From NCBI RefSeq assembly GCF_003234795.2, contig NZ_CP126268.1:2604001-2668000 (forward strand): a stretch of 64,000 bases of DNA, in the 5' to 3' direction. This stretch comes from Curtobacterium sp. MCLR17_032. Its GTDB lineage: Bacteria; Actinomycetota; Actinomycetes; Actinomycetales; Microbacteriaceae. The notes below the pieces were generated by a model. The model saw nothing but the letters and a program-made list of their open reading frames with translations, did no database searches and had not been told where the DNA came from. This document shows positions 1-8,489 of this stretch, piece by piece (position 1 is the first letter of the stretch; each line of letters begins with the position of its first letter). The translations under genes and the position numbers were made by a program.

Positions 1-20
1 GTCAGGAGGCGCCGGCCAGC

Positions 21-66
21 AGGCGCGACTCAGACCGGACGGGAGGCGCGACTCAGGGAACCGGGA
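21..66. repeat. 23-nt imperfect tandem duplication spanning a stop codon
   Basis: Two 23-nt units begin at 21 and 44. They share the first 13 nt (AGGCGCGACTCAG) and diverge afterwards. The second unit contains the stop codon of the minus-strand oxidoreductase (53-55), so the gene end looks copied into its 3' flank. It also carries half of the GACGGGAGGC hairpin motif seen elsewhere in this window. Seen directly; slippage or unequal exchange as origin is inference. Confidence 0.65.
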
Positions 67-1162
67 CCGGCTCGGCCAGCAGCTCGCGCACCCGCGGCGC
101 GACGCGCGTGCCGTAGAGCTCGATCGACCGCATCATGTCCGCGTGCGGCAGGTGCCCGGTCGCGTACCGCATGTCGAACCGCGAGACGCCGAGGATCCGC
201 ATGTTGCGCGCGACCTTCCGGGCGACGGTCTCCGGCGACCCGACGTACAGCGAGCCGCCCGCGGAGAGCCCGGCGCGGTAGCCGGCCTGGTCCAGGGGCG
301 GCCAGCCGCGCTCCCGGCCCAGCTGGTCGGTGACGGCCTTGTGGTACGGCCAGTAGCGCTCGGCCGCTTCCTCGTCGGTCTCGGCGATGAAGCCCGGCGA
401 GTGCATGGCGATCGGCTGCTGCGGGAGCTCGAGCTGGTCGAGCGCCTGGCGGTAGAGCCGGGCGAACGGGGCGAACTGCGCGGGCTGCCCACCGATGATC
501 GCGAGGAACAGCGGCATGCCGTACGACGCCGCACGGATCACGGACTGCGGGGAGCCGCCGACGCCGATCCAGGTCGGGATCGGGCCGTGCTCGAGCTTCG
601 GGAAGACGTCCTGCTCGACGAGTGAGGCGCGCTTGGTGCCCTGCCAGGTGACGGTGTCGCCGCCGCGGAGGGCGCTCCAGAGCTGCAGCTTCTCCTCGAA
701 CAGCACCTCGTAGTCGTGCAGGTCGAAGCCGAACAGCGGGAAGGACTCGGTGAAGGACCCGCGGCCGAGGATGACCTCGGCGCGGCCGTTCGAGATCGCG
801 TCGACCGTGGCGAAGCGCTCGTAGACGCGGACCGGGTCGTCCGAGGACAGCACGGTGACGGCGGAACCCAACCGGATGCGCGACGTGCGGGCGGCGATCG
901 CGGCGAGGACGACCTCGGGGGCGCTGACGGAGTAGTCGGCGCGGTGGTGCTCGCCGACGCCGATGAAGTCGATGCCGACCTGATCGGCCAGGACGGCTTC
1001 GTCGATCAGGTCGCGGAGGGTGGCGGCGTGGGTCTGCACGCCCCCGTCGGCGGACTCGGTGACGTCGCCGAACGTGTCGAGGCCGAGCTGCACGGGGCCG
1101 ACGCGGTCCGGTGCGGGGGGCGGGACGTCCGAGGGTCGATCGGTACCGAAGGCGTTGCTCAT
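53..1162 (-). CDS. LLM class flavin-dependent oxidoreductase
   Basis: Predicted 369-aa bacterial-luciferase-like monooxygenase, an F420- or FMN-dependent TIM-barrel enzyme. The N-terminal strand (VQLGLDTFGD), the GVGEHHRADY segment and the LGSAVTVLSSDDPVRVYE region are typical of this superfamily, as is the VGSPETVARKV motif near the C-terminus. The ATG at 1162 was chosen because GGGAGG lies about 7 nt upstream; a longer frame to 1234 lacks such support. The substrate cannot be inferred. The gene is alone and divergent from the SDR at 1264. Its 3' end is tandemly duplicated. Confidence 0.88.
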   Translation of the reverse strand: MSNAFGTDRPSDVPPPAPDRVGPVQLGLDTFGDVTESADGGVQTHAATLRDLIDEAVLADQVGIDFIGVGEHHRADYSVSAPEVVLAAIAARTSRIRLGSAVTVLSSDDPVRVYERFATVDAISNGRAEVILGRGSFTESFPLFGFDLHDYEVLFEEKLQLWSALRGGDTVTWQGTKRASLVEQDVFPKLEHGPIPTWIGVGGSPQSVIRAASYGMPLFLAIIGGQPAQFAPFARLYRQALDQLELPQQPIAMHSPGFIAETDEEAAERYWPYHKAVTDQLGRERGWPPLDQAGYRAGLSAGGSLYVGSPETVARKVARNMRILGVSRFDMRYATGHLPHADMMRSIELYGTRVAPRVRELLAEPVPVP

Positions 1163-1263
1163 GTGACCCTCCCGGATCTCGCAGTCGATCAATGCGAACG
1201 CATGAAAACTAGCACGATCCGGGCGAGCCCGCACCCCCAGCCCCGCTGTGTACGGTCCGACGC

Positions 1264-2181
1264 ATGGTGCAGCCCTCGAACCTCCCCGACCAGACCGGCC
1301 GACGCATCGTCGTCACCGGGTCCAACAGCGGCACCGGCAAGGAGACCGCACGCCGGCTCGCCGGGGCCGGCGCGAGCGTCGTCATCGCCGTCCGCACGGT
1401 GTCGAAGGGCGAGGCCGCAGCCGCCGAGATCCGCCAGGAGCACCCCGACGCCGACCTCGAGGTGCGCGAGCTCGACCTCGCCGACCTGTCCAGCGTGCAC
1501 CGCTTCGCGGACGGGATCATCGCCGACGACCGCCCCCTCGACGTGCTCGTCAACAACGCCGGCGTGATGGCCCCCCGCGAGCGCTTCGAGACCACGGACG
1601 GCTTCGAGCTGCAGTTCGGGACGAACTACCTCGGCCCGTTCGCGCTGACGAACCTGCTGCTGCCGTCCCTGCTCCGTGCCGAGACCCCCCGGGTCGCGAC
1701 GATGTCGAGCATCGCCGCAGTGCCCGGCAAGATCCACTTCGGCGACCTGCAGTGGCAGACCGGGTACCAGCCGTGGCTGGCGTACGCCCAGTCGAAGCTC
1801 GCCGACCTGCTGCTCGGCCTGCACCTGCACCAGGTCGCGGTCACCCGCGAGTGGGACCTGTCCTCGACCATCGCCCACCCCGGCTACACCCGCACGAACC
1901 TGCAGTCGGCGGGTCGGTCCCTGGGCCGCGACCGCCCGGTGCAGTCGAACGACCGGGCGCTGCCGTTCACGCAGGACGTCGAACAGGGCACCGAGCCGCT
2001 GCTCTACGCGGCCGTGGGCCGGAACGCCGCCTCGGGCGCCTACTACGGGCCGGCCGGCGCGTTCGGCCTGACCGGGCCGACGACCCTCGCCTCGGTCCCC
2101 CGCTCGGCGCGAGGCGTCGACCTCGCACGCTCCCTGTGGGCCGTAGCCGAGGACCTCACCGGCACGCGCCTGCCGGACTGA
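1264..2181 (+). CDS. SDR family NAD(P)-dependent oxidoreductase
   Basis: 305-aa classical short-chain dehydrogenase of the retinol-dehydrogenase/WWOX-like type. Visible motifs are the Rossmann glycine motif [12 protein letters not shown] near residue 15, NNAG near residue 97, a catalytic serine in MSSIAA, and YAQSK as the YxxxK pair. The substrate is unknown. It resembles the SDR at 47696 (both have an ELQFGTN segment), so the two are distant paralogues. A TACGGT hexamer 7 nt before the ATG suggests a leaderless transcript. A strong hairpin follows the stop. Confidence 0.9.
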   Translation: MVQPSNLPDQTGRRIVVTGSNSGTGKETARRLAGAGASVVIAVRTVSKGEAAAAEIRQEHPDADLEVRELDLADLSSVHRFADGIIADDRPLDVLVNNAGVMAPRERFETTDGFELQFGTNYLGPFALTNLLLPSLLRAETPRVATMSSIAAVPGKIHFGDLQWQTGYQPWLAYAQSKLADLLLGLHLHQVAVTREWDLSSTIAHPGYTRTNLQSAGRSLGRDRPVQSNDRALPFTQDVEQGTEPLLYAAVGRNAASGAYYGPAGAFGLTGPTTLASVPRSARGVDLARSLWAVAEDLTGTRLPD

Positions 2182-2186
2182 CACGA

Positions 2187-2235
2187 GCGGGCCTCCCGAC
2201 CGGTCGGCAGGCGCCGCTCCGGCCGGGAGGCCCGC
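2187..2235. terminator. GC-rich hairpin terminator
   Basis: The arms GCGGGCCTCCCG (2187-2198) and CGGGAGGCCCGC (2224-2235) are a perfect 12-bp inverted repeat starting 5 nt after the SDR stop codon. It belongs to the GGGAGGC hairpin family found after several genes here. There is no U-tract, so termination by this element is inferred from position and stem strength. Confidence 0.6.
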
Positions 2236-2284
2236 CACACCCCCGTCCCGCTCCCCCGGCCCGCCAGTCGGTCACCCTCGGCGT

Positions 2285-2357
2285 TCAGTCCGTCCCGGCG
2301 ATCAGCGTTCAGTCCGTCCCGGCGATCAGTCCGTGCCGGCAGTCAGTCCGTCCCGGC
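2285..2357. repeat. Four-copy 15-nt repeat running into a stop codon
   Basis: TCAGTCCGTCCCGGC occurs at 2285, 2309 and 2343, and once with a single change at 2326. The copy at 2343 holds the last codons and stop of the minus-strand regulator; the other three lie downstream of that stop. The spacings are 24, 17 and 17 nt. Every copy carries TGA on the minus strand. Seen directly. Confidence 0.8.
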
Positions 2358-2651
2358 GATCTGGCGGAGCGCCGCGAGGTGCGAGCGCCAGGCGGCACGC
2401 CCCGAGCGGCTGAGCACCAGGGTCGTCCGCGGCACCTTGCCGACGAAGCCCTTCTGTACGTCGACGATGCCCGCGGCCTCGAGCGCCGACACCTGCTTGC
2501 TGAGCACGGAATCGCTGACCTCGACCGCGTCCCGCACCTCGGCGAACCCGAGCTTCTCGGCCTTGTCGAGCGCGGCGACGATCGAGAACCGCACCGGGTG
2601 CTGCAGGACGTCGACCAGGCGGTGTCGCGGGTGCACCTGCTCCGCGGTCAC
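2343..2651 (-). CDS. Small winged-helix transcriptional regulator
   Basis: 102-aa single-domain protein resembling the winged-helix regulators that are paired with a membrane protein (PadR/ArsR/MarR-like fold). The HTH core reads FSIVAALDKAEKLGFAEVRDA, followed by a recognition-helix-like VSDSVLSKQVSALEAAGIV and a basic wing. The GTG at 2651 was chosen because it overlaps the TGA of the upstream membrane-protein gene (GTGA), implying coupled translation. It probably regulates its own operon. The targets are unknown. Confidence 0.8.
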   Translation of the reverse strand: MTAEQVHPRHRLVDVLQHPVRFSIVAALDKAEKLGFAEVRDAVEVSDSVLSKQVSALEAAGIVDVQKGFVGKVPRTTLVLSRSGRAAWRSHLAALRQIAGTD

Positions 2652-3079
2652 CGACGGGCCTCGACGGCGGCGCACCCGGTCGTGACGAGCAGCACGAGCC
2701 CCGAGGTGACGGCCGCCGCGACGACGTTGCCGTGCGCCCACCCGACGACCGCGATCGCCCCGAGGTAGGTGACCACCCAGGCGCCCATGTAGAGCGACCA
2801 GCGACGGCTCCACGAGAACGCCCGCCGGCCCTGGATCGTGATGCAGAAGAAGATGATCAGCGCGAACACGGCGATCATCGTGCCGACGTAGGCGACGCCG
2901 AAGGCCGATCCCTCGGTCAGGGCCATCGCCAGGGTGCCGAACGCGGTGGTCGTGCCGAGCCCCAGCAGGAACGTGACGTAGGGCCAGCGGGTCGCGTCGT
3001 GGGCCCGGCGGCTGACGCGGTCGGCCTCGTCGAGCAGTCGACGGGCGTCGGTCGGGCTGAGCTGCGTGTGGTCGGTCAT
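2648..3079 (-). CDS. Small membrane protein coupled to a winged-helix regulator
   Basis: 143-aa protein with a soluble N-terminus of about 35 residues (LLDEADRVSRRAHDATRW), then four predicted hydrophobic segments in two pairs split by a short basic loop (GRRAFSWSRRW). A GGAGGAGG ribosome-binding site lies just before the ATG at 3079. It overlaps the regulator by GTGA. Such pairs recur in actinobacteria, but the function of the membrane partner is unknown. Confidence 0.8.
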   Translation of the reverse strand: MTDHTQLSPTDARRLLDEADRVSRRAHDATRWPYVTFLLGLGTTTAFGTLAMALTEGSAFGVAYVGTMIAVFALIIFFCITIQGRRAFSWSRRWSLYMGAWVVTYLGAIAVVGWAHGNVVAAAVTSGLVLLVTTGCAAVEARR

Positions 3080-3149
3080 GGTGTGCCTCCTCCGGCTGCC
3101 TCCAGCATGACCCCTACTTTCCACTTTGGCAAGTACTTTCCAGAACCGG

Positions 3150-3908
3150 TCAGTGGGGCTGCAGCTCCCCCGGCTCCGCCAACCGCGTGTGCCGGAGCAC
3201 CGTCCGCCCGGGTCCGACCGCCGCGGCCACGATCGACAGCGTCGCGAAGTGCCCCTCCGGCTCGACGGTGTCGCGGAGGATCGCGTCCCGGTCGTCCGGC
3301 GCCAGCGCGGTGGACCCGGCGAGCACCTGGAACCAGGGCGCCCACCCGTCCTCCGGCGCGGTGCGGAGTTCGTCAGCGGGCTCGGCCGCCGGCGGCCCGG
3401 TCGGAGCGGGCACCGCCCGGAAGGCCTCCAGCCACCGACCGATCCGGGGCGCGGCCGGGTCGTCCGGCTCGCCGTGCGTGACCATGTGCACGCCCGGGCC
3501 GAGCGCCGTCGTCCGGACCTCGGCGCCGTCCCAGGTGACGACCTCGGCGCCCTCGGCGGTGGCGCGGACCAGGTTGAACGCCCGACTCGTCGGCAGCGCA
3601 CCGTCCGCACCGGGCGCGACGTCGTCCACGACCGCGTCCAACGGCAGGGTCCCCCGGGTGCTCCACGTGCCGTCGACACCGGGGGTCGGCTCCCACCGGT
3701 TCAGCACCACGGCCAGGCCGGCGCGGTCCGAGGCAGCCAGCCACGCGCCTCCCGCCTGCTGGTCACGCACGCCGACGACACCCGGGTCGCGCTCCGGCCA
3801 CCAGGCGGCCGGCGGGTCCCACGGCCGGTCCGGGGACTCGTCCCGGAGCGCCAGAACGGTCACGGGCCACGCCGCGCCGGGATCGACACGGACGACGACG
3901 GTGCACAT
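3150..3908 (-). CDS. NRDE (TANGO2-like) family protein
   Basis: 252-aa protein of the NRDE/TANGO2 (DUF833) family. It starts with MCTVVV, carrying the conserved second-position Cys that suggests an Ntn-like nucleophile, and the family-defining segment appears as ALRDESPDRPW near residue 25. The later AGGAWLAASDRAGLAVVLN segment is also typical. The biochemical role is unresolved in bacteria. The start is supported by CAGGAT 7 nt upstream (leaderless pattern). It is divergent from coaBC. Confidence 0.85.
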   Translation of the reverse strand: MCTVVVRVDPGAAWPVTVLALRDESPDRPWDPPAAWWPERDPGVVGVRDQQAGGAWLAASDRAGLAVVLNRWEPTPGVDGTWSTRGTLPLDAVVDDVAPGADGALPTSRAFNLVRATAEGAEVVTWDGAEVRTTALGPGVHMVTHGEPDDPAAPRIGRWLEAFRAVPAPTGPPAAEPADELRTAPEDGWAPWFQVLAGSTALAPDDRDAILRDTVEPEGHFATLSIVAAAVGPGRTVLRHTRLAEPGELQPH

Positions 3909-3982
3909 GGGGCCGATCCTGCCACCCGCGCTCCGGGAACCGACCCGGCGGCCCGCGGAGCCGCCCGGGTAGCGTGAGCGCT

Positions 3983-5341
3983 GTGAACGACGCAGCCCCG
4001 CAGCCCGCCCGCCCCCGTACCGTCGTCGTCGGCATCACCGGCGGGATCGCCGCCTACAAGGCCGTCGGCGTCGTCCGCGACCTCGTCAAGCGCGGCCACG
4101 ACGTGCACGTCGTCCCCACCGAGGGAGCGCTGCGGTTCGTCGGGCTGCCCACCCTGGAGGCCCTCAGCCGCAACCCCGTCTCCACCAGCGTCTGGGACGA
4201 CGTCGCCGAGGTCCGGCACGTCGCGCTCGGCCGCCGCGCCGACCTCGTCGTGATCGCCCCCGCCACCGCGGACAGCCTGGCGAAGATGGCCGCCGGCCTC
4301 GCGGGCGACCTGCTCGGCACCACGCTGCTGGCCACCGAGGCGCCCGTCGTCGTCGCGCCCGCCATGCACCCGCAGATGTGGGAGCACCCCGCCACCCGGG
4401 CAAACCTCGCCACCCTGCGCGAACGCGGCGTGCACGTCGTCGGACCGGTCGTCGGCGCCCTGACCGGGGACGACGCCGGCATCGGCCGGATGTCCGAGCC
4501 GGAGGACATCGTCGTCGCAGCGCTCGCCGTGCTCGACGCGTCCGAGCGCGTCGGCACCACGGGGACGGACGGGGCCGGCGGTCCCGCCGATCCCCCCAGC
4601 CCGGCGGTCACCCCGCACTCGGCCACCCCGCTCTCCGCCACCCCGCACTCCGCCGCCCGCGGCGAGCAGGGAGACCTGGCCGGCGTCCGCGTCGTCGTCA
4701 GCGCCGGCGGCACCCGCGAGCCCCTCGACCCGGTCCGCTTCGTCGGCAACCGGTCGAGCGGTCGCCAGGGTGTGGCGCTCGCCGCCGAGGCCGCCCGCCG
4801 TGGTGCCGACGTCACCCTCGTGGCGGCGAACACCGACCCCGGCCTCACCGAGGGGCTGACGGTCCGCGTCGTCCGGGTCGGGTCCGCGCAGGAGCTGGCG
4901 ACCGCCATGCACGCGGCAGCGCCGGACGCGGACGTCCTGGTGATGACCGCAGCGGTCGCCGACTACCGCCCCGCCGAGGTGCTCGAGTCGAAGCTCAAGA
5001 AGGAGCAGCAGGGCGACCGGATGACGCTCGAGCTGGTGAAGAACCCCGATGTCCTGGCCGAACTCGTCGCCGCACGCCGGGTCGGTCAGGTCATCGTGGG
5101 GTTCGCGGCGGAGACCGAACCCGACCGCGAGGCACGCCTGGAACTCGGACGCGCCAAGATCGCCCGGAAGCCGGCCGACCTGCTCGTGGTGAACCACGTC
5201 GGCTGGTCGCACGGCTTCGAGCGCGAGGAGAACGCCATCGAGGTGCTCGTCCCCGGCGGCACGGTCGTCCGCGAGACCTCGGGCACGAAGGCCGAGGTCG
5301 CTGCGGCGGTGCTCGACCTGGTCGCGACCGCGCTGGCCTGA
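3983..5341 (+). CDS. coaBC: Bifunctional phosphopantothenoylcysteine decarboxylase / phosphopantothenate-cysteine ligase
   Basis: 452-aa coenzyme A biosynthesis enzyme in the cytoplasm. The N-terminal FMN-dependent CoaC domain shows GITGGIAAYKA, a PATADSLAKMA segment and PAMHPQMW. The C-terminal CoaB ligase domain shows SAGGTREPLDPVRFVGNRSSGRQG and the KLKKE lysine motif. An in-frame GTG exists at 3974, but the -10-like TAGCGT (3970-3975) sits 7 nt before the GTG at 3983, so 3983 is preferred as a leaderless start. The interdomain linker carries a three-copy 5-residue repeat. Confidence 0.95.
   Translation: MNDAAPQPARPRTVVVGITGGIAAYKAVGVVRDLVKRGHDVHVVPTEGALRFVGLPTLEALSRNPVSTSVWDDVAEVRHVALGRRADLVVIAPATADSLAKMAAGLAGDLLGTTLLATEAPVVVAPAMHPQMWEHPATRANLATLRERGVHVVGPVVGALTGDDAGIGRMSEPEDIVVAALAVLDASERVGTTGTDGAGGPADPPSPAVTPHSATPLSATPHSAARGEQGDLAGVRVVVSAGGTREPLDPVRFVGNRSSGRQGVALAAEAARRGADVTLVAANTDPGLTEGLTVRVVRVGSAQELATAMHAAAPDADVLVMTAAVADYRPAEVLESKLKKEQQGDRMTLELVKNPDVLAELVAARRVGQVIVGFAAETEPDREARLELGRAKIARKPADLLVVNHVGWSHGFEREENAIEVLVPGGTVVRETSGTKAEVAAAVLDLVATALA
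4610..4654 (+). repeat. In-frame 15-bp tandem repeat in the coaBC linker
   Basis: Three consecutive 15-bp units (4610, 4625, 4640) encode near-identical TPHSA/TPLSA pentapeptides between the CoaC and CoaB domains. Copy number can change without breaking the frame. Seen directly. Confidence 0.8.
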
Positions 5342-5412
5342 ACACCCTCGGACCAGGTCGCACCTGGGCCGCACCTGGGCGTCGACCGGGTCCGGTCGGG
5401 CACGATGGGGCG

Positions 5413-5814
5413 ATGCGACGCCGCACCCAACGCGCACGACGTGCCAGGAGGACCGCCGGTGTCCTCGCAGTCCTCCTCGGTGGTGCCGGGGTGACCCACT
5501 TCCTCCGGCCCGAGCACTACGACAGGATCGTCCCGGACACCCTGCCGCCCCGGACGACGACCCTCGTCTCGGGGCTCGCCGAACTCGGCATCGCCGTCGG
5601 CCTCCTCGTCCCCGCCACCCGGCGACGCGCCGGCTGGGCGGCGGTCGCCCTGTTCCTGGCGGTGTTCCCGGCCAACGTGAAGATGGCGAGCGACGTGCTC
5701 GACGGCACACGGGCCTCCCGGGCGGCACGCCTGGTCGCGGTCCTCCGGTTGCCGCTGCAGGCACCGCTGGTCGCGTGGTCGCTGCGCGTCGCCCGCCACG
5801 CTCCACGGCGATGA
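5413..5814 (+). CDS. DoxX-like small membrane protein
   Basis: 133-aa protein with a basic N-terminus (MRRRTQRARRARR) and about four hydrophobic segments, including AGVLAVLLGGAGVTHF, a GLAELGIAVGLLVPATR segment and WAAVALFLAVFPANVKMA. The THFxxPEHY and PANVKMA motifs are usual in DoxX-like proteins. Function is unknown. CACGAT 6 nt before the ATG suggests a leaderless message. It is the first gene of a three-gene operon and overlaps the next gene by ATGA. Confidence 0.82.
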   Translation: MRRRTQRARRARRTAGVLAVLLGGAGVTHFLRPEHYDRIVPDTLPPRTTTLVSGLAELGIAVGLLVPATRRRAGWAAVALFLAVFPANVKMASDVLDGTRASRAARLVAVLRLPLQAPLVAWSLRVARHAPRR

Positions 5815-6635
5815 CCGACGACGGGCGACCGCCAGCCGGACTCGGCTCCGGCGACGACGACCCGCGCACCCGCGCTGCGGTCGCCCTCCGACACCGGCCG
5901 GTGACGGTCCACGCGTGGGACGACGTCGTCTTCGCGCACTGGCGGTACGAGCCCGGGGCGCTGGCCCGCCTGGTCCCGCGTGGGACCCGGCCGGACGTCG
6001 TCGACGGCAGCGCCTGGGTCGGCCTGGTCTCGTACGTCTTCCGGGAGACACAGGTACCGCCGTTCCCGCCGTCGACCCGTTTGGGGTCGATGACCGAGGT
6101 CACGGTCGAGGTCCTCACCGTCGACGACGTCGGCCGGCGCGGCATCGCGTACCTGACCGTCGACACCCCGAACGTGCCCGCGATCGTCGCCGCACACGCC
6201 CTGCTCGGCGTGCCGTACACGTTCGCGTGGGCGCGGTCCCGCCGCCGTGGCGAGACCGTCGGCCACCGGTCGGTCCGCCACCCGGACCGGGTCCGGCACC
6301 CGATCCGGGCGGTCCGGCAGGCGCGCCGGACGGGAGGCACGTCCGGCCCCCGCCACGCCGCCTCGGTCCGTGTCGTTGCCGGCGAGGTCGACCGGTCCCC
6401 GCTGGCGGCGGAGCTCACGACCCGCGCCGGGATCCACGCTCGGCTGCTCGCCCAGACGCTGTTCTGGCAGCGGCAGCACGCGCCACTGACCGTCCGCTCG
6501 GCCACCCTGGAGCGCCTGGAGGGCGACCTGCCCGCCGCCGTGGGCCTGCCCGGGTTGCTCGACCGGCAGCCGGACTCGCTGCTCGTGGCCGACGGGACCA
6601 CGGTCCGGTACGCGTGGGGGGACGTGGTCCGGTGA
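5811..6635 (+). CDS. YqjF family protein (DUF2071)
   Basis: 274-aa protein of the YqjF/DUF2071 family. It shows the expected early segment HAWDDVVFAHWRYEPGALARLVP, the GSAWVGLVSYVF strand, and a late LLAQTLFWQRQH segment. The family has an acetoacetate-decarboxylase-like fold but no established function. The ATG at 5811 overlaps the TGA of the DoxX-like gene (ATGA) and its own stop overlaps the GTG of the DUF1810 gene. Translational coupling is therefore expected across the operon. Confidence 0.85.
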   Translation: MTDDGRPPAGLGSGDDDPRTRAAVALRHRPVTVHAWDDVVFAHWRYEPGALARLVPRGTRPDVVDGSAWVGLVSYVFRETQVPPFPPSTRLGSMTEVTVEVLTVDDVGRRGIAYLTVDTPNVPAIVAAHALLGVPYTFAWARSRRRGETVGHRSVRHPDRVRHPIRAVRQARRTGGTSGPRHAASVRVVAGEVDRSPLAAELTTRAGIHARLLAQTLFWQRQHAPLTVRSATLERLEGDLPAAVGLPGLLDRQPDSLLVADGTTVRYAWGDVVR

Positions 6636-7114
6636 GCGAGGCGGAAGATCGCAGGTCCGGACCAGACCCGTCCAGACCTGACCCGGCCGGAGGCGACCCG
6701 TTCGACCTCGGCCGCTTCGTCGTCGCGCAGGCCGGCGTCCACGAACAGGCACTGACCGAGCTCGCCGGCGGGCAGAAGCGCTCGCACTGGATGTGGTTCG
6801 TGCTGCCACAGGTCGCCGGGCTCGGGCGGAGTGCGACGGCGCGGCGGTACGCGGTGTCCGGTCTGGACGAGGCCCGGGCGTACCTTGCCCACCCCGTGCT
6901 CGGACCGCGGCTGCTCGAGGTCGTGGCGACCGTGCTCGACGCGCCGGCCGACTCGGCCGAGGCGCTGTTCGGCGGGATCGACGCGGTCAAGGCACGGTCC
7001 TCGATGACGCTCTTCGCCCGGGCGGCCGACGAACCGACACCGTTCACGGCCGTGCTCGACCGCTGGTTCGACGGCGACGAGGACCCGCAGACGCTACGCC
7101 TGCTCGGGATCTGA
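6632..7114 (+). CDS. DUF1810 family protein
   Basis: 160-aa protein with the DUF1810 signature: DPFDLGRFVVAQ, then the GGQKRSHWMWFVLPQVAGLG block and SSMTLFARA near the C-terminus. Family function is unknown; it resembles the calpastatin-annotated YidB-like proteins of other bacteria. The N-terminal 20 residues are charged and probably disordered. The GTG start overlaps the preceding stop codon. Third gene of the 5413-7114 operon. Confidence 0.88.
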   Translation: MSEAEDRRSGPDPSRPDPAGGDPFDLGRFVVAQAGVHEQALTELAGGQKRSHWMWFVLPQVAGLGRSATARRYAVSGLDEARAYLAHPVLGPRLLEVVATVLDAPADSAEALFGGIDAVKARSSMTLFARAADEPTPFTAVLDRWFDGDEDPQTLRLLGI

Positions 7115-7194
7115 GCACGCGTCACGGAGGCGACCGTCCGGTACCACATCAGGTACGGTGAGCGAGCACCCGTCCCGAACCCCGGAAGGTCCCC

Positions 7195-7845
7195 ATGCCG
7201 GTCCCCAGCAGCGCCCCGACCGAGCACAAGCTGCTCCGTGACACCGTCCGTCAGAAGATCCACGAGGCGATCATGGACGGCACCCTCGAGCCCGGGGAGC
7301 GCCTCAACGACGACGAGCTCATCGCCTGGCTCGGGGTCTCCCGCACGCCGATCCGCGAGGCGCTGAGCCAGCTCGCTCGCGCCGGACTGATCGAGATGGC
7401 GCCGAACCGGTACACGCGGGTCACCACCCCGGACCCGGGCGAGGTGATCGAGGCGATGCAGACCCTCGGCGTGCTGTTCGGCGGGGTCGTCCGCCTGGCG
7501 GTCCCCCGACTCGGCTCGGCATCGCGCAAGCGGATCCTCAGCGCACTCGACAAGACCATCACCGAGCTCGAGGCGCACGACGTCCCGGCGGTGAACCGTG
7601 ACGCCCTCGGGGTGTTCGCCCTGTACGTCGACGAGTGCGGCAACGAGAACCTGCAGCGGGTGTGCCAGGACACCATGGACGGCCTGGCCTTCCGACTGCG
7701 CTTGCCGAACCTGGACGAGCTGCTCGACTGGGACCAGATGACCGAGGACTTCCGACGGCTCCGGGCAGCCACGGCGGACGGCGACAACATCACCGCCGAG
7801 CTCGCGACGGAAGCCATCCACATGCTCCCCGGGGAGAAGCGCTGA
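7195..7845 (+). CDS. GntR family transcriptional regulator
   Basis: 216-aa regulator. Residues about 12-78 form the GntR winged helix (LLRDTVRQKIHEAIMDGTL, PGERLNDDELIAWLGVSRTPIREAL). The rest is a helical FCD-like effector domain. The RBS GGAAGG precedes the ATG, and TACGGT at about 7153 may be its -10. It is followed by a hairpin and then by an unrelated MarR gene. The regulated pathway is not evident from its neighbours. Confidence 0.9.
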   Translation: MPVPSSAPTEHKLLRDTVRQKIHEAIMDGTLEPGERLNDDELIAWLGVSRTPIREALSQLARAGLIEMAPNRYTRVTTPDPGEVIEAMQTLGVLFGGVVRLAVPRLGSASRKRILSALDKTITELEAHDVPAVNRDALGVFALYVDECGNENLQRVCQDTMDGLAFRLRLPNLDELLDWDQMTEDFRRLRAATADGDNITAELATEAIHMLPGEKR

Positions 7846-7884
7846 CCGCTGGTTCCGAAATCTCCTGAACATCCGTACAGGAAG

Positions 7885-7914
7885 CCGCCCGCGACGCTCG
7901 TGCGCCGCGGGCGG
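7885..7914 (+). terminator. Hairpin terminator after the GntR gene
   Basis: CCGCCCGCG (7885-7893) pairs with CGCGGGCGG (7906-7914) around a 12-nt loop, 40 nt after the GntR stop. No U-tract. The rest of the 7846-8033 gap holds a weaker GGGGACA/TGTCCCC inverted repeat and a TACGAT hexamer before the MarR gene. Confidence 0.55.
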
Positions 7915-8033
7915 TCCGCGTTCCGGGGACAGGACGCCCGCCGAGGCGGGGTCCGCCGTGTCCCCCGTTCGACGTGCATTCCGTGACCGCTACGATCGTG
8001 CACACCCACCCGATCCCCACCCGCGGAGCGACC

Positions 8034-8489
8034 ATGACCGACCTCGACCCGGACCGCACCGAGGTCGCCGCCCGCCTCGCCGCGGCCGTCGGCCGGATCA
8101 ACCGACGGGCGCGCACCGACTCCGCCTCGCTCGGCTACGGGATCGTCTCGGCGCTGGCGTCCATCGTGCAGCACGGACCCCTACGCCCCGGCGACCTGTC
8201 GCGGATCGAGGTCGTCACGAAGCCCACGATGACGCGCATCCTCATCGAGCTCGAGCAGCGCGGGTTCATCGCCCGTGACCCCGACCCGCGGGACGGCCGG
8301 GCCTTCATGGTGAGTGCGACCCAGGCGGGCATGGACGCCGTCGACACCGCACGGTCGCAGCGCACCGGCATCGTCGCCGAGCTCATCGCCGAGCTGTCCC
8401 CCGATGACGTCGACTCGATCGCCCGGGCACTCGACGCCCTCGAGCGGGTCGCCCAGAGTCCGACGACCCCGGCTGCACCGACGCACTGA
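8034..8489 (+). CDS. MarR family transcriptional regulator
   Basis: 151-aa MarR-type winged-helix regulator. It has the SLGYGIVSALASIVQHGPLRPGDLSRIE helices, a recognition helix in VTKPTMTRILIELEQRGFI, the wing DPDPRDGRAFMVSATQAG, and a C-terminal dimerisation helix. An upstream in-frame ATG at 7974 was rejected because GGAGCG sits correctly before 8034. The target is unknown. The cell-wall gene downstream has its own long leader. Confidence 0.9.
   Translation: MTDLDPDRTEVAARLAAAVGRINRRARTDSASLGYGIVSALASIVQHGPLRPGDLSRIEVVTKPTMTRILIELEQRGFIARDPDPRDGRAFMVSATQAGMDAVDTARSQRTGIVAELIAELSPDDVDSIARALDALERVAQSPTTPAAPTH

Noticed and set aside
3860..6892. Long uninterrupted minus-strand frame (about 1000 codons) opposite coaBC and its neighbours
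   Set aside because: It is a by-product of very high GC at third positions. Its translation is Arg/Gly/Ala-rich with no domain, and it lies opposite well-supported genes.
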